Below are positions 1 to 6,861 of a DNA stretch of 48,104 bases, in pieces (position 1 is the stretch's first letter; each line of letters opens with the position of its first letter). The notes under the pieces are model-generated. The model searched no databases and was not told where the DNA came from. It saw only the letters and a program-made list of their open reading frames with translations. The DNA lies in IMG/VR virus record IMGVR_UViG_3300050821_024080, positions 1-48,104 of that record; one strand, written 5' to 3'. Made by a program: the position numbers and the translations under genes. This DNA comes from a virus.

Positions 1-774
1 CTAGGCTGCCCGAGCGTGAGCCTGGTAAGGCGCAGGGTCGGGCAAATCGTTCTCGGCGAACGCTCGCAGGCGCAGCAGGCAGGAATCGCAGTGCCCGCAT
101 GCCTCGCCGGCGGGTGCCGGGTCATAGCAGGACCGCGTCAGCGAGTAGTCGACGCCCAGAGCAAGGCCACGGCGAATCGTCTCGGCCTTGGTGATCTCGA
201 TAAGCGGCGTGTGTATGCTGAGCCGATTGCCCTCCACGCCACGCTTGGTGGCGAGATTGGCCATAGCCTCAAACGCGTGGATGTACTCAGGACGACAGTC
301 TGGATAGCCACTGTAGTCGAGCGCGTTGACCCCGATGACGATGTCGTTGGCCTCCAGCACCTCGGCGTAGGCGAGTGCATAGGCCAGGAAGATCGTGTTT
401 CGGGCCGGCACATAGGTAATCGGGATGTCTTGTGCAACATCTACAACGGAATCGTGCTTTGGTACCGCTATGTCCGACGTCAGCGCAGATCCGCCGAAGG
501 TCCGCAGGTCGATCTCGACGACGACGTGGCGCGCTACCCCAGCCGCCTCGGCCACAGCGCGGGCGGCGTCCAACTCGACGGCGTGACGCTGGCCGTAACG
601 AAACGAGATGGCATAAGGCTCATAGGCCTCGCTTTGGGCCATCGCGAGCGCCGTAGCCGAGTCCAGTCCTCCTGACAGAAGAACCACGGCCTTGCGGCCA
701 ACGCTGGGCTTAGGCGATGCGGTCAGATCCGGGACGTTCATGGGATGCATGATGGCGCGCTCGTCGGACGGCAC
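1..774 (-). CDS. queC: 7-cyano-7-deazaguanine synthase (QueC)
   Basis: QueC converts 7-carboxy-7-deazaguanine to preQ0 with ATP and ammonia in the cytoplasmic queuosine/7-deazaguanine pathway. The 257-residue product carries the PP-loop [10 protein letters not shown] near residues 34-43, the [10 protein letters not shown] motif and a C-terminal zinc site with four cysteines (SCYDP, then CGHCDSC). These are the family hallmarks and the length is normal. The stop codon is the first three bases of the window, so the gene is complete. The start is uncertain: Met1, Met9 and Met12 are all possible, and the family core begins near residue 27. No other que genes are in view. It is an ordinary chromosomal gene outside the prophage. 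The 221 bases between it and the next tRNA show no gene. Confidence 0.95.
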   Translation of the reverse strand: MPSDERAIMHPMNVPDLTASPKPSVGRKAVVLLSGGLDSATALAMAQSEAYEPYAISFRYGQRHAVELDAARAVAEAAGVARHVVVEIDLRTFGGSALTSDIAVPKHDSVVDVAQDIPITYVPARNTIFLAYALAYAEVLEANDIVIGVNALDYSGYPDCRPEYIHAFEAMANLATKRGVEGNRLSIHTPLIEITKAETIRRGLALGVDYSLTRSCYDPAPAGEACGHCDSCLLRLRAFAENDLPDPAPYQAHARAA

Positions 775-995
775 TTGGCGCGCTCACAACAGCCCCGCTG
801 AGGCCCATTGTCTGCAACGCGTAACCCAACATGAGGGCCCCAGCACCACTCGAGCCTACGCAAAGCGATACCAAAGCGGATGCGGCCCCAACCATGATCG
901 AGGGCCATGAGAATGGACACCGTCGAGCGCATTGCGAGATGCCGTTCGACCACCGTCAAGAACGTGCCTAGGAATCTGCTGCAAATCAAGTCCGA

Positions 996-1068
996 TGGAG
1001 CTAGCCGGACTCGAACCGGCGACCTCCTGGGTGCGATCCAGGCGCTCTCCCAACTGAGCTATAGCCCC
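996..1068 (-). tRNA. tRNA-Ala(CGC)
   Basis: Read on the minus strand, this is a full cloverleaf with acceptor GGGGCTA/TAGCTCC, a D-arm GCTCAG...GAGC, an anticodon stem CCTGG/CCAGG with loop ATCGCAC (anticodon CGC), and a T-arm GCCGG-TTCGAGT-CCGGC. The discriminator base is A and CCA is not encoded. It decodes the alanine codon GCG. It is close in sequence to the tRNA-Ala(TGC) used as the phage attachment site but has not been disrupted. The interval 1069-1256 on its other side shows no gene. Confidence 0.95.
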
Positions 1069-1256
1069 GCATCATGCTCCACGCGTGCGCGCAAGCGACG
1101 GTCTGGGAAGTGTAGTGGGCAGAGCCTGCCGCAGACGAACATGGTTCAAACTCGCAGGCGACGTCCTCGGCCGGTCCTACACATAGGCCGAACTGAGCAC
1201 GAAGATGACCCATCTGGCCAAGCGCGCGGGCACGCGCAGTATGGTTTGCTGGCGCA

Positions 1257-1844
1257 ATGGGATTGCTCGATGACGCCATACGCGAGCACTTGGAGCTCAA
1301 GCGTCTCCAGGGAGCCGACCCGGGTGTGGTAGCTCGGGAGGAGCATGACGCCCTGGGACCGGTGCCTCGCCGCGGCGAGTCCGCCTACGAAGACGAAGTC
1401 GATGACGGTTCAGGCCTGGCGACAACTCACGACGATGAGGCTCCCCCCGCCCCCGATGTCGCTCCGACAGCTGATTCAGTCGATTCTGGGTCCATCGGTC
1501 AGGAGACCGTTGAGATCAACATGGAGGCCGAGCTCGCGTCCGAGGGCGACTTCGACCCGTCGCCCACGGCGGATCGGGATACTCGTGTAAGGCCTGTGGC
1601 GCACCCCGCGAGCACTCGTGCCATCAGCGACGAGTCGCTCGAATGGGAGGTGCCAGCAGATGAGACGGAGAAGCCTGCTTTAGCTGATGACGAGCAGGGC
1701 TCTGATGTCAGTGAGACGTCCGACCAAGCCGAGCCGGTCGAGGACGTGCTCGAGGAGACCCCGGACTTTCTCCGTGAGACTCCAGAGCAAGAGCGCCTTT
1801 GGTTCGAGCAGCGCCCACCGCGCGACTTCGACTTCAACGAGTAG
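1257..1844 (+). CDS. Acidic, low-complexity conserved protein
   Basis: This 195-residue protein has a conserved-looking amino end (MGLLDDAIREHLELKRL, a predicted amphipathic helix) and a conserved-looking tail (DFLRETPEQERLWFEQRP). A long Asp/Glu/Ser-rich linker joins them and is probably disordered. The short-motif ends around an acidic linker suggest a scaffold or adaptor that binds other proteins, but no enzyme domain is visible. I associate this architecture with Solirubrobacterales/Thermoleophilia genomes; that is recollection, not a search result. The ATG at 1257 opens directly on the conserved helix and has no strong ribosome binding site. The gene is chromosomal and stands alone between two tRNA loci. 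Its function is unknown. Confidence 0.7.
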   Translation: MGLLDDAIREHLELKRLQGADPGVVAREEHDALGPVPRRGESAYEDEVDDGSGLATTHDDEAPPAPDVAPTADSVDSGSIGQETVEINMEAELASEGDFDPSPTADRDTRVRPVAHPASTRAISDESLEWEVPADETEKPALADDEQGSDVSETSDQAEPVEDVLEETPDFLRETPEQERLWFEQRPPRDFDFNE

Positions 1845-1908
1845 AGCGATCTAGTCTCGCGAGTTCCGCACAGCCTGAGCGAGAATGGTTGCTCTATTAT
1901 TCGGGCGC

Positions 1909-1945
1909 GGGGTCATAGCTCAGCTGGGAGCGCCTGCTTGGCAAT
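1909..1945 (+). pseudogene. Truncated tRNA-Ala(GGC), 5' half only
   Basis: The sequence starts like a tRNA-Ala (GGGGTCATAGCTCAGCTGGGAG) and runs to the anticodon loop CTTGGCAA, then departs. No 3' half, T-arm or acceptor partner follows. Two bases are also missing after the D-loop, where the intact neighbour reads GGGAGAGCGCC. The break lies in the anticodon loop, the same point at which the prophage repeat begins in tRNA-Ala(TGC). A deleted or decayed integrated element is the likely cause; that is an inference. Confidence 0.8.
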
Positions 1946-1969
1946 TGACAGTCTCTCTACGATCTCGAA

Positions 1970-2965
1970 GTGACCTCAGGCCTCGCATACGGCTCGGCTG
2001 AGCTAGCGGATTTGCGCAGCTTCGCGCGGCCGGCCTCAGGAGCCGGACGCCTGAAGGCGGTTTCGCTCGCGCTCGCCCGCCGCCCAAGCCGGACGCGGAC
2101 GCTCCTATCGCTGCGAGAGCTCCCGATCGTCGAACTGCGCCTGTCGGCTGCGGAGCATGACCGTTGGCTGCATGCCCGGTGGCCCGCCGGCGGCGAGTCG
2201 CTATTCGACGGTCACTGGGCACAAGCCGTCATCCAGACCTCGGGCAAGGAACACGAGTACCTCGTCGGGCGACACCGCCAGGCGGTACGCACGAACATCC
2301 GCCGCGCCCGAGAGCTGGGCATTACCGCCACGCGGCTCGGTGGATATGACGAGTTCGCCGCTGCCTCCGCGCCGGTGTACCGCAGTCGCAGCGGCGGCGA
2401 CGCGGTTCTTGCGGCGACGCGGAAGCCGCCGCCATCGCACGAGTTTGCCTGGTACTCCGCATCCACAGTCGCTCATGAGGTACCCATCACTGTCGCTGCA
2501 GTAGCGTTGTTTGGCGACTTCGCCGTGCTCGCGGTGATGGTGGGAAACCAGGACTATGCACGCATCGGTTACGCCCGCTATCTCTTGCACACCTTCGTCC
2601 TCGGCGATCTCGCGGCGCACGGGATCCGACACCTCATCGTCGGCTCGGTGCTGCGCGAGTCGAACGGCAATCAGTACTTCCAGAGGCTGCTCGGCTATCG
2701 CATATGCAACGTGCAACCGATCCTGCTCCCTTCGGCCGGCGGCCGGAAGGGGAATGCCGCCGCCGCGATGCGCCGGCTACTGATGACCGGGGCGGCGGTC
2801 GAGCGGCCTACCACTCCCTGCACAAACGACGCCCAGAGGGCCACGTCACCGGCGTCCGCGCGTATAGGCCACCCTGAATGGCCGGCAACTGACGGTAACG
2901 GCTATCCAAGTACCCCTAAGGTCGCGGTGACGACAGGCGCCGGGGAACGGAAATCCGCCCCGTAG
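1970..2965 (+). CDS. Putative GNAT/FemAB-like acyltransferase-fold protein
   Basis: This 331-residue protein opens with GTG; the frame is closed by a stop at 1946-1948, so no earlier start exists. The C-terminal half resembles the acetyl-CoA binding half of GNAT or FemAB-type transferases: a strand (VAAVALFGDFAVLAVMVG), then GYARYLLHTFVLGDLAAHG as a pantetheine-side helix, a strand HLIVGSV, and NQYFQRLLGYR near residues 235-245. The last 60 residues are low-complexity. It begins only 25 bases after the tRNA-Ala(GGC) remnant and may be cargo left by a lost element. No substrate can be assigned. The family call is tentative. Confidence 0.55.
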   Translation: MTSGLAYGSAELADLRSFARPASGAGRLKAVSLALARRPSRTRTLLSLRELPIVELRLSAAEHDRWLHARWPAGGESLFDGHWAQAVIQTSGKEHEYLVGRHRQAVRTNIRRARELGITATRLGGYDEFAAASAPVYRSRSGGDAVLAATRKPPPSHEFAWYSASTVAHEVPITVAAVALFGDFAVLAVMVGNQDYARIGYARYLLHTFVLGDLAAHGIRHLIVGSVLRESNGNQYFQRLLGYRICNVQPILLPSAGGRKGNAAAAMRRLLMTGAAVERPTTPCTNDAQRATSPASARIGHPEWPATDGNGYPSTPKVAVTTGAGERKSAP

Positions 2966-2985
2966 CGCGTATATTGGGGGGTCCA

Positions 2986-3058
2986 GGGGCCATAGCTCAG
3001 CTGGGAGAGCGCCTGCTTTGCAAGCAGGAGGTCGCCGGTTCGATCCCGGCTGGCTCCA
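2986..3058 (+). tRNA. tRNA-Ala(TGC), prophage attachment gene
   Basis: This is a complete cloverleaf: acceptor GGGGCCA/TGGCTCC, D-arm GCTCAGCTGGGAGAGC, anticodon stem CCTGC/GCAGG with loop TTTGCAA (anticodon TGC), T-arm GCCGG-TTCGATC-CCGGC and discriminator A. It reads GCA-family alanine codons. Its 3' half from base 3017 is repeated perfectly at 44512, so the prophage restores the gene when it integrates. No CCA is encoded. Confidence 0.97.
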
Positions 3059-3059
3059 T
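3017..3059 (+). repeat. attL (43-bp core repeat)
   Basis: The core runs from the anticodon loop (TTTGCAAGCAGG) through the T-arm to one base past the tRNA end (GGCTCCAT). It is identical to 44512-44554, while the flanks differ on both sides (CCTGC before attL and CGAAT before attR; TTGAAG after attL and GTAACC after attR). Crossover in the anticodon-loop part of a tRNA is usual for tyrosine integrases. Confidence 0.95.
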
Positions 3060-3121
3060 TTGAAGAAACGCCTGGTAATCAGCGTGTTTTGGATGTCCGG
3101 CTCGGCGACCGAAGGGCCTCG

Positions 3122-3143
3122 GGACTAAGTAGGGACGAAGTAG
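3122..3143 (+). repeat. Candidate integrase arm-type sites, left arm
   Basis: Two 11-mers stand in tandem, GGACTAAGTAG and GGACGAAGTAG, 63 bases inside attL. A matching tandem pair lies on the other arm at 44387-44408, next to the integrase gene, and a partial one at 7483-7504. Tyrosine integrases bind short direct repeats on both phage arms. The function here is inferred from placement and repetition. Confidence 0.65.
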
Positions 3144-3165
3144 CCCGCCGTGAGGGGCGGAGAGC

Positions 3166-3438
3166 GTGAGCGCGCCCGTGCTGCCACGCGCGATGTCGCG
3201 GCCGCCAGTCCGGGATGCCGGCCGCGTCAGCGACCAGGACCGGCAGACCGCCGAGACGGCTCTCCTTATAACCGGCGGCGCCGGCTACATCGTCCTCCAT
3301 CGACGCGGCACGACCAAGCCCGGCAAGCGCGCTGCGAGGGTCGCCAAGGCCTGGAATCGAATGGTGTCCGAAGCAGAGGCGCGACACGAGTCGTTCTGGG
3401 CCAAGCACGACCGGCGTGAGGGGACGCGATCATGCTGA
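3166..3438 (+). CDS. Small phage protein, unknown function
   Basis: This 90-residue reading frame is the first gene inside attL. I chose the GTG at 3166 because GGGGCGGAGA sits just upstream and because the end overlaps the next gene by seven bases (ATGCTGA), as in a coupled operon. The second half is basic, with AARVAKAWNRM and EARHESFWAKHDRR, and could form a helix that binds nucleic acid. No family is recognised. A competing frame at 3150 and a minus-strand frame give compositionally poor proteins. Being the first of a row of overlapping small genes, it is probably expressed with the early or nuclease module. Confidence 0.5.
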   Translation: MSAPVLPRAMSRPPVRDAGRVSDQDRQTAETALLITGGAGYIVLHRRGTTKPGKRAARVAKAWNRMVSEAEARHESFWAKHDRREGTRSC

Positions 3439-3710
3439 TTTACCGGCGCCAGGACGTGCAGCTATTCGGGTTCGGCCCTGACCAGCGGTCACGCCAGCAA
3501 GCTCTCGGTGTTGCGCTTCGAGTCCGTGGCCGCGGTCGTTGGCGCCATCTCTCGGTGCATGTCTACTGGCCGCGCCGTGACCTCCATCGTAGCCGCGGCA
3601 CTGTGAGCTTCGAGGCGGCAACGTGGCTCACGGGTCCTGGTACCACGGGCGAGCGCCTGACTTTCAAGACGTTCATTCGGATCAAGCTCGGGCTCGGAGG
3701 GCGGCGGTGA
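3432..3710 (+). CDS. Small phage protein, unknown function
   Basis: This 92-residue protein starts at an ATG overlapping the stop of the gene before and ends in a GTGA overlap with the gene after, which is good evidence for translation in series. The amino half is Arg-rich (RRQDVQLFGFGPDQRSRQ and RVRGRGRWRHLSVHVYW) and the tail ends IRIKLGLGGRR. The alternating hydrophobic and basic pattern suggests a small beta protein with a basic surface. No known family is recognised. Confidence 0.5.
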   Translation: MLIYRRQDVQLFGFGPDQRSRQQALGVALRVRGRGRWRHLSVHVYWPRRDLHRSRGTVSFEAATWLTGPGTTGERLTFKTFIRIKLGLGGRR

Positions 3711-4033
3711 GCACGCTCAGTAGCCCGGCGATGGTTCAGCGGCGTCTCGAAGAGATCGACTGCGACTTGGGGGAGCGCCAGAACGCGCTCGAGGAGGCAG
3801 CCCTTGAGTGGTTCCGATCCAAGCGTGACCGTGAGAAGGCGCGCGCGGAGTCCTTCCTAACCGCAGAGGGCACCGTCGACGAGCTCAACGCGATCGCCGA
3901 CAGGGCGACTGCCGATCTTGGCCGCGAACACGAGGCCCAATACGAGTCTCAACGTGCCGTGGTGCGCGTTCTAGACACGCGCGCCGCGATCGGTATGGCG
4001 ATCCTCAAGTCCCAAGGGCGCGTGGGTTCGTGA
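3707..4033 (+). CDS. Alpha-helical actinophage-type protein
   Basis: I place the start at the GTG at 3707, overlapping the preceding stop (GTGA). A longer reading to 3623 lies inside the upstream gene. The 108-residue product is almost wholly helical and charged: a first helix with RRLEEIDCDLGERQNALEEA, then WFRSKRDREKARAE, then AYLT-like and RAVVRVLDTRAAIGMAILK segments. Proteins of this shape sit in the recombination and nuclease modules of many actinophages, but their role is unknown to me. Neighbours are overlapping small genes and, further on, an ASCH protein and a resolvase. Confidence 0.65.
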   Translation: MSTLSSPAMVQRRLEEIDCDLGERQNALEEAALEWFRSKRDREKARAESFLTAEGTVDELNAIADRATADLGREHEAQYESQRAVVRVLDTRAAIGMAILKSQGRVGS

Positions 4034-4278
4034 GCACGACGGGCGATGTCATCTCTCTCGCCGATGCTCGCGCCGCGCGGCGTCCAGTAGACGCGTACGA
4101 GAACGATCCGGATGTGAAGGGAACGCCAGCCGGGATCATCGACAACGCGCTGATCGACGTTGAATGGTCGATCGAGGAGGTCCAGAAGGCTCTCACGGCT
4201 GGTGACTGGCCGACTGTCACGCGGCACCTGAACGCTGCGACGAACCTACTGAAGGCTGCAATGGAGGCGGTGCCATGA
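4030..4278 (+). CDS. Small helical phage protein, unknown function
   Basis: The GTG at 4030 overlaps the upstream stop and the end overlaps the next start (ATGA), placing it firmly in the operon. The 82-residue product begins MSTTGDVISLADARAARRPV, a common type of extended amino end. It continues as two helices (IIDNALIDVEWSIEEVQKAL and TVTRHLNAATNLLKAAMEAV). No motif for catalysis or metal binding is visible. A small helical protein-binding role would fit, without direct support. Confidence 0.6.
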   Translation: MSTTGDVISLADARAARRPVDAYENDPDVKGTPAGIIDNALIDVEWSIEEVQKALTAGDWPTVTRHLNAATNLLKAAMEAVP

Positions 4279-4967
4279 TCGAAGATCCCGAGATCGTCAA
4301 GCTGATCTTGCAAGGGCGCGTGACACAGCTACGACGACCAGCGCCGCCGCGCGGCAAGCGTCATTCCCTCAAGCCGGGGCGAGTACATCCGATCCATCGA
4401 GCGCACGGCGAGAAGGCCGCAACGCGCATCATCATCCGCACCGTACGCCCTGAGCGCCTCGGCGCCGCCGGGCCGGAGGACGCGAGACGCGAGGGTTGCA
4501 GAACCATCGCCGAGCTGTTTGAGCGGTGGAGAGCCAAGTACGGGACGCTCGATCTAGACGCCGACGTGCTTGTGATCTCGTTCATCAAGGGCGAACGCGA
4601 GAAAGAGCGATATCTCCGCGCGACACCCCCACGGTTCGACCCTACCGCCGAGAATCGCCCCGAAACGGACGAGGATCGCGGCTACACGACAAACCCCAGC
4701 AGAGGCATTCCTGGCCGCTCGGTCGATGACGCAACACTCGCCAGGTTTGCGAGGGAGGCGGCCGTCAAGAGAAGGGCGCACGCGGCTGCCGAGCAGCTTG
4801 ACCGCAGCCACATGTCACCGGCCGAACGGTTGCGGCTCGTGAATGAGGAAAGCAAACGCTTGGGTATCGACATCAGCTCGGAGACGCGGATGATCGGTCA
4901 GCGCGTGGGTCGCGCAGAGCACGCGGTCGATACTGCCGACGGTCTTCCATCCGGAACGCACGTATAA
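4275..4967 (+). CDS. ASCH-domain-like phage protein
   Basis: This 230-residue protein starts at an ATGA overlap. Residues about 40-110 match the ASCH pattern: a basic segment with EKAATRIIIRTVRPERLG, then EDARREGCRTIAELFERW, then a final strand DVLVISFIKGE. ASCH domains are PUA-like beta barrels thought to bind RNA or modified nucleotides, and they are frequent in phages. The C-terminal 120 residues are charged and helical (FAREAAVKRRAHAAAEQL). The stop codon TAA lies inside a TATAAT hexamer bracketed by a 9-bp inverted repeat. The gene closes the first overlapping operon of the prophage. The substrate is unknown. Confidence 0.6.
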   Translation: MIEDPEIVKLILQGRVTQLRRPAPPRGKRHSLKPGRVHPIHRAHGEKAATRIIIRTVRPERLGAAGPEDARREGCRTIAELFERWRAKYGTLDLDADVLVISFIKGEREKERYLRATPPRFDPTAENRPETDEDRGYTTNPSRGIPGRSVDDATLARFAREAAVKRRAHAAAEQLDRSHMSPAERLRLVNEESKRLGIDISSETRMIGQRVGRAEHAVDTADGLPSGTHV

Positions 4968-4982
4968 TTGGTTGTGCGTTCC
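4953..4982 (+). promoter_or_regulatory. Inverted repeat enclosing a TATAAT box
   Basis: GGAACGCAC (4953-4961) and GTGCGTTCC (4974-4982) form a perfect 9-bp inverted repeat around a 12-base centre that contains a consensus -10 hexamer TATAAT at 4963-4968. No convincing -35 box is seen 16-18 bases upstream. It could be a repressed promoter for the small gene at 5090, or a hairpin ending the upstream operon. A second short hairpin (GCCCG-CATA-CGGGC) follows at 4991-5004. Confidence 0.45.
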
Positions 4983-5089
4983 AGCCTTGCGCCCGCATAC
5001 GGGCGGCGGAAGTGGGCGGTAGTCGAAGTACGCAGTTCGACAGCGAGAGCGCTGATTGCTTCTCCTCTCGTTTTCGCAGGAGGCCGACC

Positions 5090-5251
5090 TTGTCGAAAGA
5101 TACTCCGGCGCCGGCTTCGTCCGGTGTCGCTTCACTGTGCGCCCGGCTTGAGCGTGTCCAGCACGAGCGAGTGGCCCAGAACAGCATTCGGGTCATCGTC
5201 GCTCAGATCGAGCGCGCCGAGCGCAAGTGTCTCGGTGTCCGTCTTGCTTAG
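5090..5251 (+). CDS. Small phage protein with TTG start
   Basis: The frame has no ATG in a sensible place, but a strong ribosome binding site AGGAGG at 5078-5083 sits six bases before a TTG at 5090. The resulting 53-residue product starts MSKDTPAPASSG and ends in a helix (CARLERVQHERVAQNSIRVI, then VAQIERAERK). An overlapping frame from 4968 lacks a ribosome binding site and has shadow-like composition. It may be transcribed from the TATAAT element just upstream. No function can be assigned. Confidence 0.55.
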   Translation: MSKDTPAPASSGVASLCARLERVQHERVAQNSIRVIVAQIERAERKCLGVRLA

Positions 5252-5380
5252 GCAGCGTGAGCACGCTTGCCATAAATCGCCCCTAACGCTCAGCCCAGGT
5301 TTTGCTCTAGCGCTAGCGATATGGCGTATTTCGCCGCTAACGCAAATGCCTCGCCTGAACAAGCCCAGCGTGGGGTAATT

Positions 5381-5807
5381 ATGTCCAGCACAGACCACAT
5401 CGTTCGTCTCACTGTCCCCGGTGCACCGGTGCCGATGGAGCGCACGCCGTGGCAGATCAGGCGTCTGGTACACGCCAGCGAAGTCTGTGGAGTACCGCGA
5501 ACGGATCCAGGCAGCGTGGGTGCAGGCAGGTAGACAGTCCTTCGGCGATCAACCGCTCTCGGTCAATGCGCAGGTCTACATCGCCCACCCTCCAAGCCAC
5601 TACACGGCTGCCGGCCAGCTGAAGGCCAAGCACGCGGACGCGATCCCGCCTGGCGACACCGACAACTACGCGAAGGCGATCGCCGACGCGCTCAACCAGC
5701 TCGCCTACAAGGACGACACGCAGATCACCTGTTGGGCGGCGATAAGCAAGCACTGGACTACCCCTCGCAACGAGCACACGATCATCCAACTCTGGAGCCA
5801 CACGTGA
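5381..5807 (+). pseudogene. rusA: RusA-like Holliday junction resolvase, frameshifted
   Basis: RusA is a small dimeric endonuclease that cuts four-way DNA junctions. The amino end (RLTVPGAPVPMERT) is in one frame and the rest (RGRSGVWYTPAKSVEYRERI) in the next. The two would join by removing one base near 5447. The joined protein would be about 141 residues, normal for the family, and would keep the PVPxxR start and the acidic metal site GDTDNYAKAIADALN with KDD after it. I set the start at the ATG at 5381; an upstream ATG at 5321 is also in frame. A recent inactivating mutation, a sequencing error or programmed +1 frameshifting are all possible. Confidence 0.75.
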
Positions 5808-5989
5808 TCGACGGCATCAGCACCCAACTTGCTCGCACAATCCGCCTCCAAGAACGTCTGCTCGGCCAAGTCTGTGACGGCGATCTCACCCACAAAGCCC
5901 GGCAAGAAGCCGAAGTCCTCTACCACCAAACCGATGAGATTCGACAAGACCTGCAATCGCTCTATGGCCAAGTACAGGCGCGCACATAA
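5804..5989 (+). CDS. Small helical phage protein
   Basis: The GTG at 5804 overlaps the stop of the resolvase frame (GTGA), so the two are translationally coupled. The 61-residue product is one long charged helix or coiled coil (STQLARTIRLQERLLGQV, then ARQEAEVLYHQTDEIRQDLQ). No transmembrane segment or metal site is seen. The stop is followed at once by an A-run and hairpin that would end transcription on the opposite strand. Function unknown. Confidence 0.55.
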   Translation: MIDGISTQLARTIRLQERLLGQVCDGDLTHKARQEAEVLYHQTDEIRQDLQSLYGQVQART

Positions 5990-6029
5990 AAAAGCCCCGC
6001 GAGAGCAGTCTAAACACTGGTCGGCGGGG
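5988..6029 (-). terminator. Minus-strand intrinsic terminator within a plus-strand operon
   Basis: On the plus strand AAAAAA (5988-5993) is followed by GCCCCGC (5994-6000) and GCGGGG (6024-6029). Read on the minus strand this is a GC-rich hairpin followed by a T-run. It would stop antisense transcription, or act in the leader of the gene at 6050. A similar element stands at 37228-37271. Confidence 0.45.
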
Positions 6030-6049
6030 AGTGCGAGGCTCCGTACCAG

Positions 6050-6304
6050 ATGATCCGCTCCACACCAAACGGACTCGTCGACGAAGGTCCTTCTCGTTGC
6101 CGACCAGATGAACGCACTCCGGGCATCGTCGTGGAGAACGTCTCGCGCATCGAAAGTTTGCCGCGCGAAAGACGCTACAGGTGCCGTACACATGACTGTC
6201 CTCACCGCGTCTACATGCAAGACAGCCGCTGTCCGGAGTGCATTAGGGCCAACAAGCGTGAGGCTAGGCGCAACCACACAGCTGGATTGTCCTCTGAAGC
6301 CTGA
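6050..6304 (+). CDS. Zinc-ribbon phage protein
   Basis: This 84-residue protein has the zinc-binding pattern CRTHDCPHR, then DSRCPEC, near residues 45-67, flanked by basic stretches (RERRYR and RANKREARRNH). Small zinc ribbons of this type in phages often contact DNA or support a resolvase or HNH nuclease, but no nuclease residues are present. The ATG at 6050 follows a hairpin region and has a poor ribosome binding site, so a start inside the frame (GTG near 6128) cannot be excluded. Its end overlaps the start of the next gene. Confidence 0.55.
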   Translation: MIRSTPNGLVDEGPSRCRPDERTPGIVVENVSRIESLPRERRYRCRTHDCPHRVYMQDSRCPECIRANKREARRNHTAGLSSEA

Positions 6305-6734
6305 CGCGCCACCGTTCTCTCCCCGCGAGTGGCAGGGAGTCCAGCTGCTCGCTGAGGGGTCGACCGTGAAGGAGATAGCACTCCTCCTTGATGTCGAGCA
6401 CACCACAGTCCGCAAACTCTTCGCCGCGGCCCGAGAACGAGTCGATGTCAAGACGGACGAGCATCTCGTCGCTGAATGCTATGAGCAGGGTTGGCTCAAG
6501 ACGCGTGAGCACCAGGCAGAGATCGACGAATGGCCGAAGATCACACCGGCCCAGAAGTGTTATCTGGACGCGTTCGACCGGATGCTGTTAGCCCGAGCCG
6601 GCAGCGAAACAGAGCGGCGCAGTCGTTTGGAGATGCGTTACATGCTCGGCGCTATGTGCATCGAGAAAGGGGTCGGGATGCCCGCGTCTACGGGCGCGCC
6701 CGAACCTGAGCCCTGGCTCGCTCTCGCTGCTTAG
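6258..6734 (+). CDS. LuxR-type HTH protein, possible late regulator
   Basis: Codons from about 6300 encode a clear GerE/LuxR-like helix-turn-helix: FSPREWQGVQLLAEG, then TVKEIALLLDVEHTTVRKLF. A helical C-terminal part follows (ITPAQKCYLDAFDRMLLARA). The longer frame to 6108 overlaps the zinc-ribbon gene and looks like a shadow there, so I place the start at the GTG at 6258, with CTG codons at 6282 and 6294 as alternatives. It lies at the end of the small-gene module, before the tRNAs and the terminase. It could activate late transcription or act as a packaging-related HTH protein; neither is shown. The DNA-binding call is good, the role is open. Confidence 0.6.
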   Translation: MRLGATTQLDCPLKPDAPPFSPREWQGVQLLAEGSTVKEIALLLDVEHTTVRKLFAAARERVDVKTDEHLVAECYEQGWLKTREHQAEIDEWPKITPAQKCYLDAFDRMLLARAGSETERRSRLEMRYMLGAMCIEKGVGMPASTGAPEPEPWLALAA

Positions 6735-6744
6735 CCAATCCTGT

Positions 6745-6834
6745 TGGGCCGTGTGGCCGGAGCGCGTTGATAGCGGATCGTATGCCGCCGAGCTAACCGA
6801 ACTGTCACAACCCTCCCAGAAAGGGTCGGCCCAG
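6745..6834 (+). tRNA. tRNA-like structure, perhaps decayed tRNA-Tyr(GTA)
   Basis: A 7-bp acceptor-like stem TGGGCCG/CGGCCCA closes a 90-base region, and a T-arm-like hairpin ACCCT-CCCAGAA-AGGGT abuts its 3' side exactly as in a tRNA. An anticodon-arm-like hairpin GCGG-ATCGTATG-CCGC contains GTA. The length fits a class II tRNA (Tyr, Ser or Leu). However, the D-stem is mispaired, the anticodon loop seems one base off and the T-loop lacks TTC. It may be a degenerate tRNA, or simply a hairpin plus the T-run (GCCTTTTT) that follows. It directly precedes a better tRNA. Confidence 0.35.
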
Positions 6835-6861
6835 CCTTTTTACCTCGTCAACCAAGCTCGC

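Noticed and set aside
3079-3408. 109-residue minus frame next to attL
   Set aside because: It covers the arm repeats and runs against the coupled plus-strand genes.
4968-5378. 136-residue plus frame
   Set aside because: It has a poor start and Ser/Arg-rich composition, and the alternative TTG gene at 5090 has a consensus AGGAGG.
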